The translations under genes and the position numbers were made by a program. The notes below the pieces were generated by a model that was not told where the DNA came from, made no database searches, and saw only the letters and a program-made list of their open reading frames with translations. A DNA stretch of 64,000 nt from Pachyseris speciosa (lineage: Eukaryota > Cnidaria > Anthozoa > Scleractinia > Pachyseridae), in NCBI GenBank assembly GCA_016490735.1, contig JAEMWC010000162.1, positions 597,001-661,000 on the forward strand, read 5' to 3'. The stretch's first letter is position 1. Every line of letters begins with the position of its first letter. Positions 24,401 through 33,390 of this stretch are shown piece by piece.

Positions 24401-27400
24401 ATATTTTCTCAATTAAACGGCCTCGGCGTTTATTTCAAATTTGGCCTGATGGACCCTGCGTTTGTTTCAAGCCGGCGTTTAATCGGGGTCCGGCGTTATC
24501 AGCAAGGTACAATTTTCTGTACTTTCTAAATGGATTTATTACTATCTATTCTCCGAGACCCAGAGGCAGTTTCTTAGGGTGGAACGATTATTCCGGCTAC
24601 GTCCCGACCCGACAAACTGCCCTCAAGTCACCGAAAATGATTATTACCAAACCAAACAGAACATATTAAGTCGTCGTCGTCGTGGCTATCCTTCGAGACG
24701 AGGATGATGGTCTTCAAATCAATTACTCTGCTTGTGGATTCTAAGATGACTTATGAGACTAATTTTGGCCTTGAATGTTCTTTGGCACTGAGGACAGGTG
24801 GTTCCAAATGGCAACGGGAGATCATTTCTAGCTTCTTGTTGTCTCTCCTTTCTCAAACGTCTCTTCTCCTCTAATGCTGCACACCTACTTGTTTCAAAGA
24901 ACACTGCCACTTCATGTGTGGTTGCACGCCAAAAATCTCTATTCTTTGCATCAGTTTCCCAGGTTCTGATATCAATGTTGCACTTCTTCAAATTGGCTTT
25001 CAGAGTGTCTTTGTACCTCTTTTACTGACCTCTTTTTTGTGAGTAGAAGACCTGTTTTCGAAGTCGCTATTCTGACATTCGGACAACATGGCCACTCCAC
25101 CTGAGTTGACTCTTGATGATAAGAGCTTCTATGCTGGATACATTTGCGTCCTTAAGTACGCTGAAATTGGTTCGTCTGTAACCCCAGCTTATCTTTAAAA
25201 TGCTCCGTAGGCAGCGCTGATGAAACTTTTCTAGTGTTTTCAGATGTTTTCGGTATGTTGTCCATGTTTCCGAGGCATACAGGAGGGTTGGAAGTACTAC
25301 TGCTTTGTACACAAGAATTTTTGTGTCAGTACGAATGTCATGGTCTAGAAACACTCTCCTCTTAAGACGTCCAAAGGATGTCCCAGCTAATTTCAGACGA
25401 TGCTGGATCTCATCATCCAGGTCAACACTGGAGGAAAGGTGACTTCCAAGATATGGGAAGTGATCAACATTTTCCAGGACTGTTTCACCAAGTACAATTG
25501 ATGGCTGTGAAACGTTTGCCGCAGCTGGTGGAGGTTGGTAAATAACTTGTGTCTTCTTGGTGTTAACAGAAAGCCCAAGCTTCATATATGCAAGATTGAA
25601 GGCAGTCAGGATCTGTTGCAAGTGGTTCTCAAACAGAGCTGCAACACAGTTATCATCTGCATACTGGAACTCAGTAAGGGAACCTGCAGATGTCTTCCAT
25701 GCTGATTTAAGACGAGCCAAGTTGAAGATTCTACCATCTGTCCTGTACATAATTTCAATACCTTAAGGCAGGTCATCTTTGATGATGTGGGTAATTGCTG
25801 ACATGAATATAGAGAACAACGTCGGAGCAATCACACATCCCTGCTTCACGCCAGATTTGACTTGAAATGGATCGCTTTGTTCATTGCCGATCTTGACTGT
25901 GGCGTGCATGTCATCATAAAGTAGTCTTAGGACGCGGGTGTACTTTGCTGGGCATCCATATTTGGACAGAATGTCCCAAAGGAGTTCTCTGGACACTGAA
26001 TCAAATGCCTTGGTGAGGTCGATGAAGGCCATATACAAAAGGCTGGTGCTTTTCACGACATTTCTCCTGCAACTGACGAAGTCTAAATATCATGTCAGTT
26101 GTTCCACGGGATGGTCTAAAATCAGATTGAGGCTCTGGAAGAATCTTCTCAGCTAAAGGTCGAAGACGATTATTCATGATACGGGCAAGATCCTTTCCTG
26201 CTTTTGAAAGCAAAGAGATGCCACGATAGTTTCCACATTCTGACCTATCTCCCTTTCTCTTGTAGATGGTGACAATGTTCGAATCTCTAAGATCTGCAGG
26301 TAACTCTTCAGTTTTCCAGATATTCACAAGGAGTTTATGTAGTTGGGCCTGAAGCTTATCACCACCATATTTGAAGATCTCTGCAGGTATACCATCAGGT
26401 CCAGCTGCCTTGTTGTTTTTCATGGTTTTGATGGCTTCTTCAAGCTCCTCAATTGTTGGTTCTTTGGAAAGAGAGTTGTCAACAGGCTGCTTCGGTATAC
26501 AGTTGATAGCATCGGAGTCAAAAGTAACAGTCTGGTTCAGGAGATCATCAAAGTGCTCCCTCCATCTAGACTTGATGTTTTCTTTACTTTTTAGAATAGC
26601 TGAGCCATCTTTACTCTTGAGAGGGGCCTGACCATGAGTGGATGGACCATAAATGGTAAGAAGCCACGTGTATCGTTTCTATCAGCTAATTGTTGGATTT
26701 CTTGCGCCTTTTCCTTCCCCCATTTGTTCTTCAAATCACGTGTGGTCTTCTGCACTACTGCTTTGCATACACGATATTGTTCCCTCTTTGAGGCTGATTG
26801 CTGGTCATTTTGCAAGGCGACAAATGCTTTCCTCTTCTCATCAATGAGCTGTTGAAGTTGCTCATTGTTGTCATCAAACCAGTCCTGGTGCCTTTTCTTC
26901 TTCAGTCCAAGTGTCTCTTCACAAGTGGTTGTGATAGCAAGCTTCATTTGATCCCAGTGCTCTTTTAAGTAATGAATGAACAAAACATAGCAAGTAGATG
27001 GGTACAACTAAAAAACGTTTTGAGTTCATAATAAGCAACTTCGCCAACGTCTTTCTTGCGAAGGACAACAATTTCATTAAGTTCTTCTTCGACAAACATA
27101 TCTGCCTCTAGTAACAGGAAGACGATTAGGTGACCGATTAGGTGACTGAGAACATCTTCGTGATGTTGAGAAAGATGACAAAGATGCATCCAAACCAGTC
27201 GCTCGGCATTTTAATCTCCCTAGCCATTCCAAACAACACATGGCGATCTCCGACCTTTCCCTACATCAAGGTACCACGGAAAGCCTTAAAAACCTCGAGC
27301 AAAAATTGATCTTTGAAATCGGCACTCTTAATCCCCAAGGTATCAGCGAGCGCTTTTCATTCAATTAATATATTCCCGTTTTTCACGTTACCATGTTACC

Positions 27401-27506
27401 ACCAATAGCGTAACTCCATTTTCTGTATATAAACCATACACAACCCACATTTCCTCGATTCGCTCCGACGAAGGGCTAACGCTCGAAACGTCAGCTAATC
27501 GAATCC

Positions 27507-27537
<31 letters not shown>

Positions 27538-30500
27538 CGTTGATAAACCAAATTTTCATATCTCCCTCTAAATATACTAAAGTAGCAGTACCGAACCAGT
27601 GTGTTGTGGTACTTCTATTCAAGAGAACATACCATTTACTTGTTAGATCGACTGCAGGTACAAAGCCTTTACTGGATCAAAAGTCCCCGGCGTTTATTTT
27701 AAAATAACTAGTGTTCACCCGGCGTTTATACGAGGCCGGCGTTTAATCGGAGTCCGGCGTCAAATCAAGAATTGTAATATGGTATCCCATGAAAAGAAAA
27801 TATTTTTGTGGTTTTTGATTCTTTTTTATAAACTTAATAGTTACCTTTTTTCCTCAGCTAATGGCTGCGGTGGTACGGCGACAATGCTATTTTTTTCTTG
27901 TGGAAAGGAAAGTTTATCATTTGAATTGAAGAACGAACTGAACTGACACAGAAACTTTCAGCCACCGCCGTAAAATTTCTTTTATAAAAACTTCAAATGA
28001 ACTATTAATTTTTATAGCAAATGAAGGGGCCAATAGAGGCCCTCGTTATTTGTAGGATGCTTGTGTCTGAGATTTTTGGGGAAGATGTAAGTTGCATTGT
28101 GTGCTTGTCGCAGGCTAAGGTACTTGATTACTTATACGGTGTGGCTTTAAAGTAACTATTGGAATTGGCTGTAGTATGGTGATTGTAAGTGGCTTATGTT
28201 CATTTTTTGTGTTACATTCACATCTTCAGGGTGGTGAATCTACGAGAGAAGAGATGTGCCTTAACTTTTTGCTGTACTATCCCCGAGTTCCATACATCAG
28301 CTACTGTGACACGCAAATGTTCGATCCTTCACTTAAACTATTGAAAAAATATTTGTAAGTACTATTGAGCAAAGTACGCTGGTCGTTAGTAAAATACAGG
28401 ATCAACAGACTCTACGGAGAAACTGGATTAAAAAAAATGGAACAATGATTTCGGTTCGAGAGTCACCCACAATATATCAAATTTTCTACGCTTGTGGAAC
28501 GTTGAATATTTAAGACCCCTCATCAATGCAAACGTTCCCAATATTTTTTTTTGCCAACTCCAACCAGCATTGTTGGGCCAAAGATGTTGGTTGCCTTTGA
28601 ACGCCATGTTGGGTATTATTGGCAGTTGAAACAAAAACATCTAGCAACTGCCAACAAATCTCCATGACAACACCCAACACGGCGTTCAAAGACGCACCCA
28701 ATCATTTGAATCCCACAACGTTGGGAGCCCTTAACCTCAGTATTATTTTGCTTCATTGGTTTACAATTGCCATCCTCACGTCAATTTTGGCGAATTATTC
28801 TTTCTTCTTATTAAAAAAATAAAAGGAAATGAAACAAAAGTTTGAAGCAAGCGTATGCAACAGTGCAAAATATAAACAAAACACAAAGGGTAGAACTTGC
28901 AGAAAACGCTGCGTAAGCTTTGGACCTCACGCCATTATCCTTATTTATTTATTTTTCTTCTTTAAGTGGTAATGTGAACATCACTGGCCTTTTTCCAAAC
29001 CCCCTTGTCAAAATGCACATCGACTGGACAGAAGAAAGGGCCGCCGACTTCAGAAAATTCCACGACGATGTCAAGTCTGTGATTCCTGGCTGTGTGTTAT
29101 ATAGCGGAAACATAACTACCCCGGAGGTGAGTTACAAAATAGTCCAGTTTGGAGATCGTCATGCATATGACCGCTGAATAAAAGCACCGAGAGGGCATTT
29201 TTATAGGGTTAGCCTCCATCTAAAGCGAACTATATTCCCTAATTCCAGCGAGAACTGGAGAAGATGACTTGATTACAACTCTGTTCCCGCTGACATTTGT
29301 GAATATTTTACTTTAGGCCGAGACTTACCTGTATTAATGTGTCATTGGTGTTTGTATTAGACGGTGATTTGAAATACGAAAAGGGACTATTCAAGAGCAG
29401 GCACTTTCCTCCCAACAGTTTACTAACCACTAAGCGGTCAATGGCCCATTACAAAAACTATCTATACCCATGTTCACATTAGAGGTATTTTCGATTGACT
29501 GCCGTGAAACCAGAATCATAGCAACTGCTGAAAACTCTGGCCGATGATAACAGACCTAAACAGCACCATAAACCAATCAGAATTCAAAGCATTAACAGGT
29601 GACAAGTGACCATTGTCAAGTGCAGCAAAAAGCGTGCAAGGAAGGTTTTCCTCATTGCTTTAGAAAATGGCCCGAATTTTTCTCAGCAATTGCAAGGCGA
29701 GGTAGAGCCAAAACCAAGATAAACGAGGATTACATTCGACATTCCATTAAAAATTGCCGTATCTCCACTTAAAACAATAGATAGAGGTAAACCACGAAAC
29801 TTTAAAGTTAAGTTAAATTTTCAGTTAAGGAATTCGAAAAGTTCAATTTTTCCTAGTTTACGTGGGAATACTGGTAATCTCTGCCAGGTCTTCTCAAAAG
29901 AGCTTTCAATATTGAACTATCCCAAGGAGTAGTATATCATGTTAAAAATTAAACCTCATTACTGTCTTCCCCTGTCTTCCTGAATACTAATAAGTGGACA
30001 GGCATACTAATGAGCGTCACTCTAGTACAATAGCAACGATAGACCTACCCAAACTAGCCCTCTGTTCGTCAACACGGATTGGCCAGTCAAGAATCTATTA
30101 TGTGTTCGAAAAATTTTCTCCGAGATTTTTAATACGACACGTTTATCGCTCATTAATATTAAAATGGCTTGCTTAACGATTAACGATTTCCAAGTTGCTT
30201 TGAACACTTGTGTATCTGTCTCTCTTGCTTACCGCTCCATTAGTCACTAACTAATTATGCAAACATGCCGTGCCCCACATTTGCATAGAAACTCTACAGT
30301 AAAGAAGCCATGGGGACAACCTTCTCATCATTCAACAACGACAATAGACGGCTTAAGTTGTTTTGAACGATCGATATAAACACGTGAGTAATGTATGACG
30401 CGTTTTTTAGGAAGACAAAATATACTGTATTACCGAATAGAGAAAGATTAAAATACAGAATGAATAAAAATCAATCAATCAAGTTTCTCTCTACTGCAAA

Positions 30501-31662
30501 AGCAATTAAACTTTCCCTCGCCATACATTATCTACTAAAGTTATCTAAGGTTATGTAAACGTTTTGCCGCCTCATCCTCAATTCTATTGTTTCTCTCCTC
30601 CTCCACGTAAATTCTATTGTTTTCCCTCCTCCTCCTCCTCCTCAATTCTATTGTTTTCTCTCCTCCTCCTCCTCCTCCTCCTCAATTCTATTGTTTTCCC
30701 TCCTCCTCCTCCTGCTCCTCAATTCTATTGTTTTCCCTCCTTCTCCTCCTCCTCTTCCTCAATTCTACTGTTTTCCCTTCTCCTCATCCTCCTCCTCATC
30801 CTAGGTAATCCTAGACAGTAGGATGAGACAGTAATGAGGTTTAATTTTTAACAAGATATACTACTCCAAGGCTTTGGATTTCACTAATTTCAAACAAAAC
30901 TCTGTCAATAACACCTGTGGCTACTGGATCCAGCGTTAAGTTTTTGTTTAGCATCCAGTTATGGATCAAGCACTACCACATCAAAAGAACGCATAGACCT
31001 TTTGCAAGTAATCCTGCATTGGTAGTGACCTTTGCTGGGGACAGGAAGGGGTTCTCTTAAAATCTTGGGGCACATCCCCAAATTCCTCAGTCCCCTTTAT
31101 TTAATTTGTAGGTAAATGTTTCTTTTATGAAAGACTTATGGTGAAGAGCTTTCGCAGTGGCTGGCCCACGGTTGTGGAATGCTCTGCCCATTCATATGAG
31201 ACAGCCTGGCATTTCATTAGCTTCTTTTAAGAATAGTCTGAAGACTTACCTTTTCAAAAAAGCCTTTTTGTAAATATTTTGTATATTCATGTAATTTTTG
31301 TTTTAGTTATCTTTTAATGTAGTATTGCAAAGCGCCATAGTGCAGCTGGTGGATATGGTGCTATAAAAGTCTATTTATTTTTATAATGAAACTGCAAAAA
31401 GAAAGAGTAGAAAATTTCGATGTTTTCCAACTGTTTTTAGAGAGTTCACCACGTTATTGTTGTTGTTTTATGACACTTGTAATTCATTGTATCATTTACT
31501 AAACAGGACGTGATAGAGCCTAAGTTCAAGGTGCCGATACCAAAGATCACCGAGGCCTTGTCTGCTGCAAAGGTGTGCCAAGTCACTACATCCGGAACAG
31601 TCACACATGCGTCATGTGTTTTGTTGGTTGGACTGCTGTGCACTTTCATTGGTGCTTTGTAG
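12316..31662 (+). CDS. MOXD1: MOXD1-like copper monooxygenase, gene A (exons 5-14, 5' part outside window)
   Basis: Ten exons: 12316-12498, 14705-14807, 15465-15628, 16174-16249, 16762-16847, 17169-17207, 24160-24219, 28230-28354, 28967-29126 and 31507-31662. They join with consistent phases into 383 codons plus a TAG stop. The product is the catalytic half of a DBH/PHM-family ascorbate-dependent copper monooxygenase. The first copper site is represented by the FVHH pair in exon 5 and EMHYDNP in exon 6, the second by HTH in exon 8 and the Met of EEMC in exon 12. The C-terminus ends in a hydrophobic segment (SCVLLVGLLCTFIGAL), which suggests a membrane anchor. Exons 1-4 (signal peptide, DOMON) are inferred upstream by comparison with gene B. 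Human MOXD1 is ER-resident; the substrate here is unknown. The introns are filled with transposable elements, but no exon is damaged. Confidence 0.9.
12555..12563. repeat. Target-site duplication, left (CAAAGGGAA)
   Basis: Matches 14275-14283 and flanks the 1.7 kb TIR element. The corresponding single site in gene B is near 61437-61446. Confidence 0.85.
12564..14274. mobile_element. hAT-like non-autonomous DNA transposon, 1.7 kb
   Basis: Terminal inverted repeats of about 80 bp start with AACCTCGTTCCCAGGGTCTC at the left, with the reverse complement at the right end. An 8-9 bp direct duplication of the target flanks it. Target-duplication length and CAGGG-containing ends fit the hAT superfamily. 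The interior has no transposase-like ORF. Gene B intron 5 lacks the element. Confidence 0.85.
14705..14807 (+). CDS. MOXD1: Gene A exon 6
   Basis: TTCTCAG acceptor, GTAAGT donor; starts phase 0 and ends after the first base of a Gly codon. Encodes GIYYLQHAG followed by MMEMHYDNPEGKV; the His of EMHY is a copper-A ligand position. Gene B has Pro instead of Leu after GIYY, and Pro is the usual residue in the family. Confidence 0.92.
15465..15628 (+). CDS. MOXD1: Gene A exon 7
   Basis: Follows TTTAG and ends at GAG before GTGAGC. Encodes GVQDSSGLTIYYSDKLRQYD through WLSVGYCMHQCTE, the segment after the HYDNP motif in DBH/PHM proteins, with the conserved Y-C-x3-C-T cysteines that form disulfides in the family. 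Confidence 0.92.
16174..16249 (+). CDS. MOXD1: Gene A exon 8 (copper-B His-Thr-His)
   Basis: TTTTAG acceptor, GTTAGC donor, phase 0 to 1. Encodes PLFKNTGLPGGGINIF then SALHTHLAG. The HTH pair is the copper-B ligand motif of PHM/DBH enzymes. Phe-Ser-Ala here replaces the Ala-Ser-Gly of gene B just before HTH. Confidence 0.92.
16591..16694. repeat. (CATAA)n pentanucleotide microsatellite
   Basis: About twenty tandem CATAA units in intron 8, with one AATAACA slip. The same array is in gene B intron 8 at 63754-63859, so it predates the duplication. Confidence 0.95.
16762..16847 (+). CDS. MOXD1: Gene A exon 9
   Basis: Begins inside a Gly codon after CTTTAG and ends phase 0 before GTCAGG. Encodes RASWTKHVRNGKELPEIARD then NHYDFNFQ, the conserved segment linking the copper-B histidines to the core of the second monooxygenase domain. 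Confidence 0.92.
17169..17207 (+). CDS. MOXD1: Gene A exon 10 (micro-exon, 13 codons)
   Basis: ATTCAG acceptor and GTAAGT donor enclose DFQQLRKKINIQP, which joins FNFQ of exon 9 to GDDIIHYC of exon 11, as in family members with F-Q-x-L...I-x-P-G-D. Confidence 0.9.
17353..17357. repeat. Gypsy target-site duplication (GAGTT), left
   Basis: Identical to 21983-21987 directly after the 3' LTR. A 5-bp duplication is standard for Gypsy integrases. Confidence 0.88.
17358..17467 (+). repeat. Gypsy 5' LTR
   Basis: 110 bp, TGCCACATATTG to AAACATGACA. Contains a short stretch, TAAATAAACATGACA, that may serve transcription-end functions. Exceptionally short for a Gypsy LTR. Confidence 0.9.
17494..18005 (+). 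pseudogene. Gypsy gag (capsid-like) with nonsense and frame breaks
   Basis: ATG at 17494 opens a capsid-like domain (PPSPLSLEGNLSENWKRW, RFELYLK, then VDQFFTELKRMIKNYEY and VRDRLVFGIRD). A TGA at 17788-17790 interrupts it after ERYKF, and reading continues in the same frame to a second break near 17970-18008. The zinc-knuckle region follows in the next frame. Capsid assembly would need a continuous product, so this copy is defective. Confidence 0.85.
18006..19415 (+). pseudogene. Gypsy pol, first part: zinc knuckles, protease, reverse transcriptase
   Basis: A 469-codon open frame. Two CCHC-like knuckles (CQRCGSKHLPRQC and CFACDGRNHFAKMC) precede an aspartic protease with DTGPEANIIP. The reverse transcriptase has PTDWVNSLVIAKKKDGSLRL, CLDPRELNK, ILDEKDGFWQIPL, FGISSAPEVFQ and an active site reading VFDDLIIGG, so the position usually Tyr before x-DD is atypical. 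A TAA at 19413-19415 truncates the frame inside the thumb region; homologous sequence resumes immediately after it. Confidence 0.9.
19416..20854 (+). pseudogene. Gypsy pol, second part: RNase H and integrase (split by MITE)
   Basis: The same frame continues after the TAA with RRFLGLVNYLGEF, the RNase H motifs ETDASKDGLGACLLQ, QIEKELMAIVFAWEKF and VVTDHKPLETL, then a zinc-binding H-H-C-C region (VHESHQGIEKSKARAREVMYW, CSKCAEW) and the integrase core with GADLFDF, VADNMPFASPE and SNGMSEKTIG. The usual DNGPQF reads DNMPFA. The frame is cut at 20854 by a 324-bp MITE and continues at 21182. Confidence 0.9.
20855..21178. mobile_element. Harbinger-like MITE inside the Gypsy integrase
   Basis: TTA is duplicated at 20852-20854 and 21179-21181, the target preference of PIF/Harbinger elements. 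The ends are imperfect inverted repeats containing CTACACGAGCGATTTTTCGC on the left and its diverged complement on the right. It is rich in GCGATTTT and CGCATCACC motifs and has no ORF. The integrase frame is continuous when read across the two flanks. Confidence 0.8.
21182..21752 (+). pseudogene. Gypsy integrase C-terminal portion
   Basis: Continues the integrase after the MITE: EYRNTPVTGIGFSPAQMLNS, then YYYDRQAKSLKGLEIEDDV, the SH3-like GSWVPAVVSNVWPTPRSYVV and a charged tail with TTRSGRTVKPPDRL, a standard Gypsy pol ending. The stop at 21750-21752 lies about 130 bp upstream of the 3' LTR. Confidence 0.88.
21879..21982 (+). repeat. Gypsy 3' LTR
   Basis: 104 bp, TGTCACATATTG to AAACATGACA, followed by the GAGTT duplication. 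Differs from the 5' LTR by a short indel and a few substitutions, consistent with modest age. Confidence 0.9.
21988..23575. other. Intron 10 sequence without recognised features
   Basis: AT-rich sequence with no convincing ORF, tandem repeat or inverted terminal repeats noticed on either strand. Confidence 0.5.
23598..23669 (-). repeat. tRNA-like element (minus member of an inverted pair)
   Basis: Minus-strand 72 nt with a 7-bp acceptor stem (GGCTTGT / ACAAGCC), a D-stem-like GCTC...GGGC and a T-arm around GGGTTCGAC. The anticodon stem has mismatches, so it is probably a tRNA-derived repeat rather than a working tRNA. It is followed by TTCAGGCTTTATTTTCA on the flank shared with the + strand partner at 23802. 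Confidence 0.55.
23802..23872 (+). repeat. tRNA-like element (plus member of an inverted pair)
   Basis: Same family as 23598-23669 in opposite orientation: GGCTTGTTAGCTCATTTGG, ATGGGTTCGAC and ACAAGAC. It is also followed by GCAGGCTTTATTTTCAGTA. The two face each other across about 130 bp. Confidence 0.55.
24160..24219 (+). CDS. MOXD1: Gene A exon 11
   Basis: TTTTTCAG acceptor and GTAATA donor; 20 codons, phase 0. GDDIIHYCKYDSTDKDQLIR is the family motif P-G-D-x-I...C-x-Y, whose Cys is disulfide-bonded in relatives. Confidence 0.9.
24413..24503. repeat. GGCGTTTA motif cluster, left
   Basis: Contains CGGCGTTTATTTC, TGCGTTTGTTTC, CCGGCGTTTAATCGGGGTCC and CCGGCGTT in close succession. A related cluster is at 27686-27762. 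Confidence 0.7.
24660..26995 (-). pseudogene. Eroded APE-type LINE, 5'-truncated (RT plus C2H2 tail)
   Basis: Minus-strand reading begins around 26990 in the linker before RT (WDQMKLAITTTCEETLGL), then KNNKAAGPDGIPAEIFKYGG, GNYRGISLLSKAGK, FIDLTKAFDSVSRE, KSGVKQGCVIAPTLFSIFMS, EFQYADDNCV and LRWSGHVVRMSE, and ends with a C2H2-like finger (CPQCQRTF...HLRIH). Frames change near 26620 and 26050, and an in-frame TAA lies at 25763-25765. The endonuclease is missing. The 3' end carries a short CGA-repeat near 24670. The clade (RTE-like or relative) is unsettled. Confidence 0.85.
27010..27545 (+). mobile_element. Penelope-like element 3' fragment (GIY-YIG endonuclease tail)
   Basis: Frame around 27112-27367 encodes TGRRLGDR, EHLRDVEKDDKDASKPVARH, FNLPSHSKQHM, LEQKLIFEIGTLNP and GISERFSFN before TAA, the C-terminal signature of Penelope-like element polymerases downstream of the GIY-YIG nuclease. 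A short internal repeat (TTAGGTGACCGATTAGGTGAC) adds a stop. The downstream noncoding part holds a hammerhead-like motif and the phrase GTACGGTGGTCAATTTACAT. It is 5'-truncated against the neighbouring LINE fragment. Confidence 0.75.
27455..27502 (+). ncRNA. Hammerhead-ribozyme-like motif (type I), probably decayed
   Basis: TCGATT at 27455 pairs with AATCGA at 27497, and GCT (27462) with AGC (27493), forming stem I. Between them are CCGACGA in the place of the CUGANGA core, a GGGC-UAAC-GCUC stem-loop II, GAAA, and CGUC directly before the stem I strand, the expected cleavage position. The second core base is C instead of U, and one extra A precedes stem II, so activity is doubtful. Hammerheads are known in Penelope-like elements. 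Confidence 0.5.
27686..27762. repeat. GGCGTTTA motif cluster, right
   Basis: CCCGGCGTTTATTTT, CCCGGCGTTTATACGAGG, CCGGCGTTTAATCGGAGTCC and GGCGTCAAATC in sequence. It shares GCCGGCGTTTAATCGG(G/A)GTCCGGCG with 24413-24503. Confidence 0.7.
28230..28354 (+). CDS. MOXD1: Gene A exon 12 (copper-B Met)
   Basis: CTTCAG acceptor and GTAAGT donor, phase 0 to 2. GGESTREEMCLNFLLYYPRV carries the Met of EEMC that corresponds to the copper-B methionine ligand. The spacing from exon 11 matches the family, so no exon is missing between them. Confidence 0.9.
28545..28722. repeat. Palindromic MITE-like repeat
   Basis: Imperfect inverted arms: TTTGAACGCCATGTTGGGT near 28597 and ACCCAACACGGCGTTCAAAG near 28671, with further GTTGGG/CCCAAC motifs outward. 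Located in intron 12. No ORF. Confidence 0.65.
28967..29126 (+). CDS. MOXD1: Gene A exon 13
   Basis: CTTTAAG acceptor, first base completes a Phe codon, GTGAGT donor. Encodes GNVNITGLFPNPLVKMHIDW and a Glu/Asp-rich stretch to SGNITTPE, the region after the catalytic core in MOXD1-type proteins. Confidence 0.88.
29127..29921. other. Intron 13 sequence without recognised features
   Basis: No ORF, tandem repeat or clear inverted repeat noticed before the TIR element at 29922. Confidence 0.5.
29922..30871. mobile_element. TIR element enclosing a CT-rich minisatellite
   Basis: About 44-bp terminal inverted repeats: CCAAGGAGTAGTATATCATG at the left and its complement (two mismatches) at the right end, both continuing through TTAAAAATTAAACCTCATTACTGTC. 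There is no obvious target duplication and no transposase. The right third is a minisatellite. Confidence 0.75.
30570..30805. repeat. CT-rich minisatellite
   Basis: Six units of about 30-50 bp, each containing AATTCTATTGTTTTCCC followed by a variable (TCC)n run. Low-complexity proline/serine reading frames here are artefacts. Confidence 0.9.
31149..31385 (+). mobile_element. CR1/L2-type LINE 3' fragment
   Basis: The frame 31149-31271 encodes RAFAVAGPRLWNALPIHMRQ, then SFKNSLKTYLFKKAFL and a stop, the C-terminal signature of CR1/L2 reverse transcriptases. About 110 bp of 3' UTR follows, ending near a TATTTATTTTTATAATG tract. Everything upstream is truncated. Confidence 0.8.
31507..31662 (+). 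CDS. MOXD1: Gene A exon 14 (last exon, hydrophobic C-terminus)
   Basis: AAACAG acceptor, stop TAG at 31660-31662. DVIEPKFKVPIPKITEAL is followed by a Cys/Thr/Ser-rich linker and a terminal hydrophobic run of about 16 residues, suggesting a membrane or lipid anchor, as human MOXD1 also ends in a hydrophobic tail. Confidence 0.88.
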   Translation, partial: DVIEPKFKVPIPKITEALSAAKVCQVTTSGTVTHASCVLLVGLLCTFIGAL

Positions 31663-32225
31663 TGTTGTCGTCGACAGCACATGACCACTTACCCGAATTG
31701 TCTAAGCTAAGAACAATTGTAGTTTCTGCTATCATAACTTAAGATTATTTTGCGCTAAATAAGGACTGAGAAAATGATATGTTCAGTATAGGGTCGTAAA
31801 CAAATACCTGTATATAAAGGCGCTAATTTTTCGTTTCTTTTCATTGCTACTGGGGATGAGTGAGGAGGACAAAAACGTCACAGGAAGTAGAGGATATCGG
31901 ATAGCGTATTCCCGGTCCAGAAACGATCAATTTAGTTAGTCGAATGCAGTCGCCCTCTGTCCTTTCTGCCTACTATCTCCTCCACGTCTCCAGTCCACGA
32001 GCAAGTTCTGTGGAAGCAACGGAAAGGGAACACGCCCATCCTCCAGCCTTAGGCGAAAGCTTGCTCACAGGCTACAGCCCCAGCTTCCACATACACACAC
32101 ATGTAATCAGGGAACATACATTGATAGCGGAGCACCATACCTATAGAAACCCGTGAACTGTTTTTCTTATGGGAAAAATGGCTAGCGGTATTGCTCGTGG
32201 GCGCGTACGCACGACGACGACGACG

Positions 32226-32288
<63 letters not shown>

Positions 32289-33390
32289 CAATACTTGATC
32301 CCAACATGACGACCATACTCCAACTGACCAGAACCTGACCAGCTAGTTTACAGCGCACGAACAGCGCACATCTTTGATATTGGACATCCATGTTACGGTC
32401 AATTGACACCTGTCAAAACGAGGGATCCGCTCACCAGTATCACGTGAGCAAATCGCGGGCTCAAGTTTAGAGCTTATCGAGGTCAGCTGTTTTTTTGAAG
32501 TTGACCGCTGACCAGGTACTGGCTTACGATTGGTTCGCAGGCCCAAGCCATACATCAAAATCAAAGCGAGGCTTAATTTTTCGCGCGCCTTCTCCCGTGC
32601 GGCAGCCGCGCGGCTCGAAATTTCACATTCAGTTCATTCGGTTAGTTTCTCATTTTGAACAAAACAGAAAACAATTTTCATCGTCTTCGATCGAAGTTTG
32701 TCTTTTAATTCGCATAAAAAGCATAACAATTAAGAACTTGTTAAAAGATCCTCCGGAAGGTACATTTGCAAGTGATAAAAAGCCGGGAAGTGCGAACGAT
32801 TTTTCTCAGGAAAAGCTACAAACTTGGATCGATTGTGTGGTTGAAAACAAAATGATTTAACGCTTCGAGGGCTTTGATGCCACTTTACCGCGGCATCTTG
32901 CAGCTGACCAAGAACCAAGAAAGCAGTTCACCGGCATTAATGGGAGGAACGAGTACTCCAATTCTGTGGAAGAAGTTCTTTCTTTGGAGAAACCGTTTGC
33001 GGATGCGTGTTTTTACTAAAGTGGACAAGCTTGCGTATTTTCAAGTGGTGGAAACCTCTACAACACAGGACAGTGAGGTGAATTAAATAAATTGAAGCTT
33101 AACATTTGCTTTAGTCGTTGTTACTTTTGTTCAAGAATGAAACTTGTATTTTTCTCTCGACTGAATATAAATAACAGTCATCTCTACTCGTTTTTGACGC
33201 AATGAAGTAGTTGAATTGTTTGTTTGTTTTGTTACGTTGTTTTACTTGAAAGCGAACGAGTGTTTTGCTCTGCTTGGCTGACTGTTTTTCGACCTCGGTG
33301 CCTCAAAAGCTTTAAGAAACTTTTGCCCTTATCTTATTAACACATAATCGCAATGAGTCCTCGTAAAATTAAGGATTAAAGCTCCGGCTA
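31663..33390. other. Intergenic, few features
   Basis: Downstream of gene A. An (AAT)n microsatellite lies at about 32249-32288. The polyadenylation signal of gene A is not certain; AATAAA-like words are not close to the stop. A 121-codon open frame at 32495-32860 has no recognisable domain and is not called. Confidence 0.5.

Noticed and set aside
28017..28100. Extra MOXD1 exon between exons 11 and 12
   Set aside because: An open stretch follows ATAGCAAATGAAGG, but the spacing between exon 11 and exon 12 residues already matches the family and the phases join directly.
30564..30821. Ser/Pro/Phe-rich protein
   Set aside because: Reading of the CT-rich minisatellite.
32495..32860. 121-codon open frame between the genes
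   Set aside because: No recognised domain, no splice or paralogue support, and many such frames occur by chance in this length of DNA.
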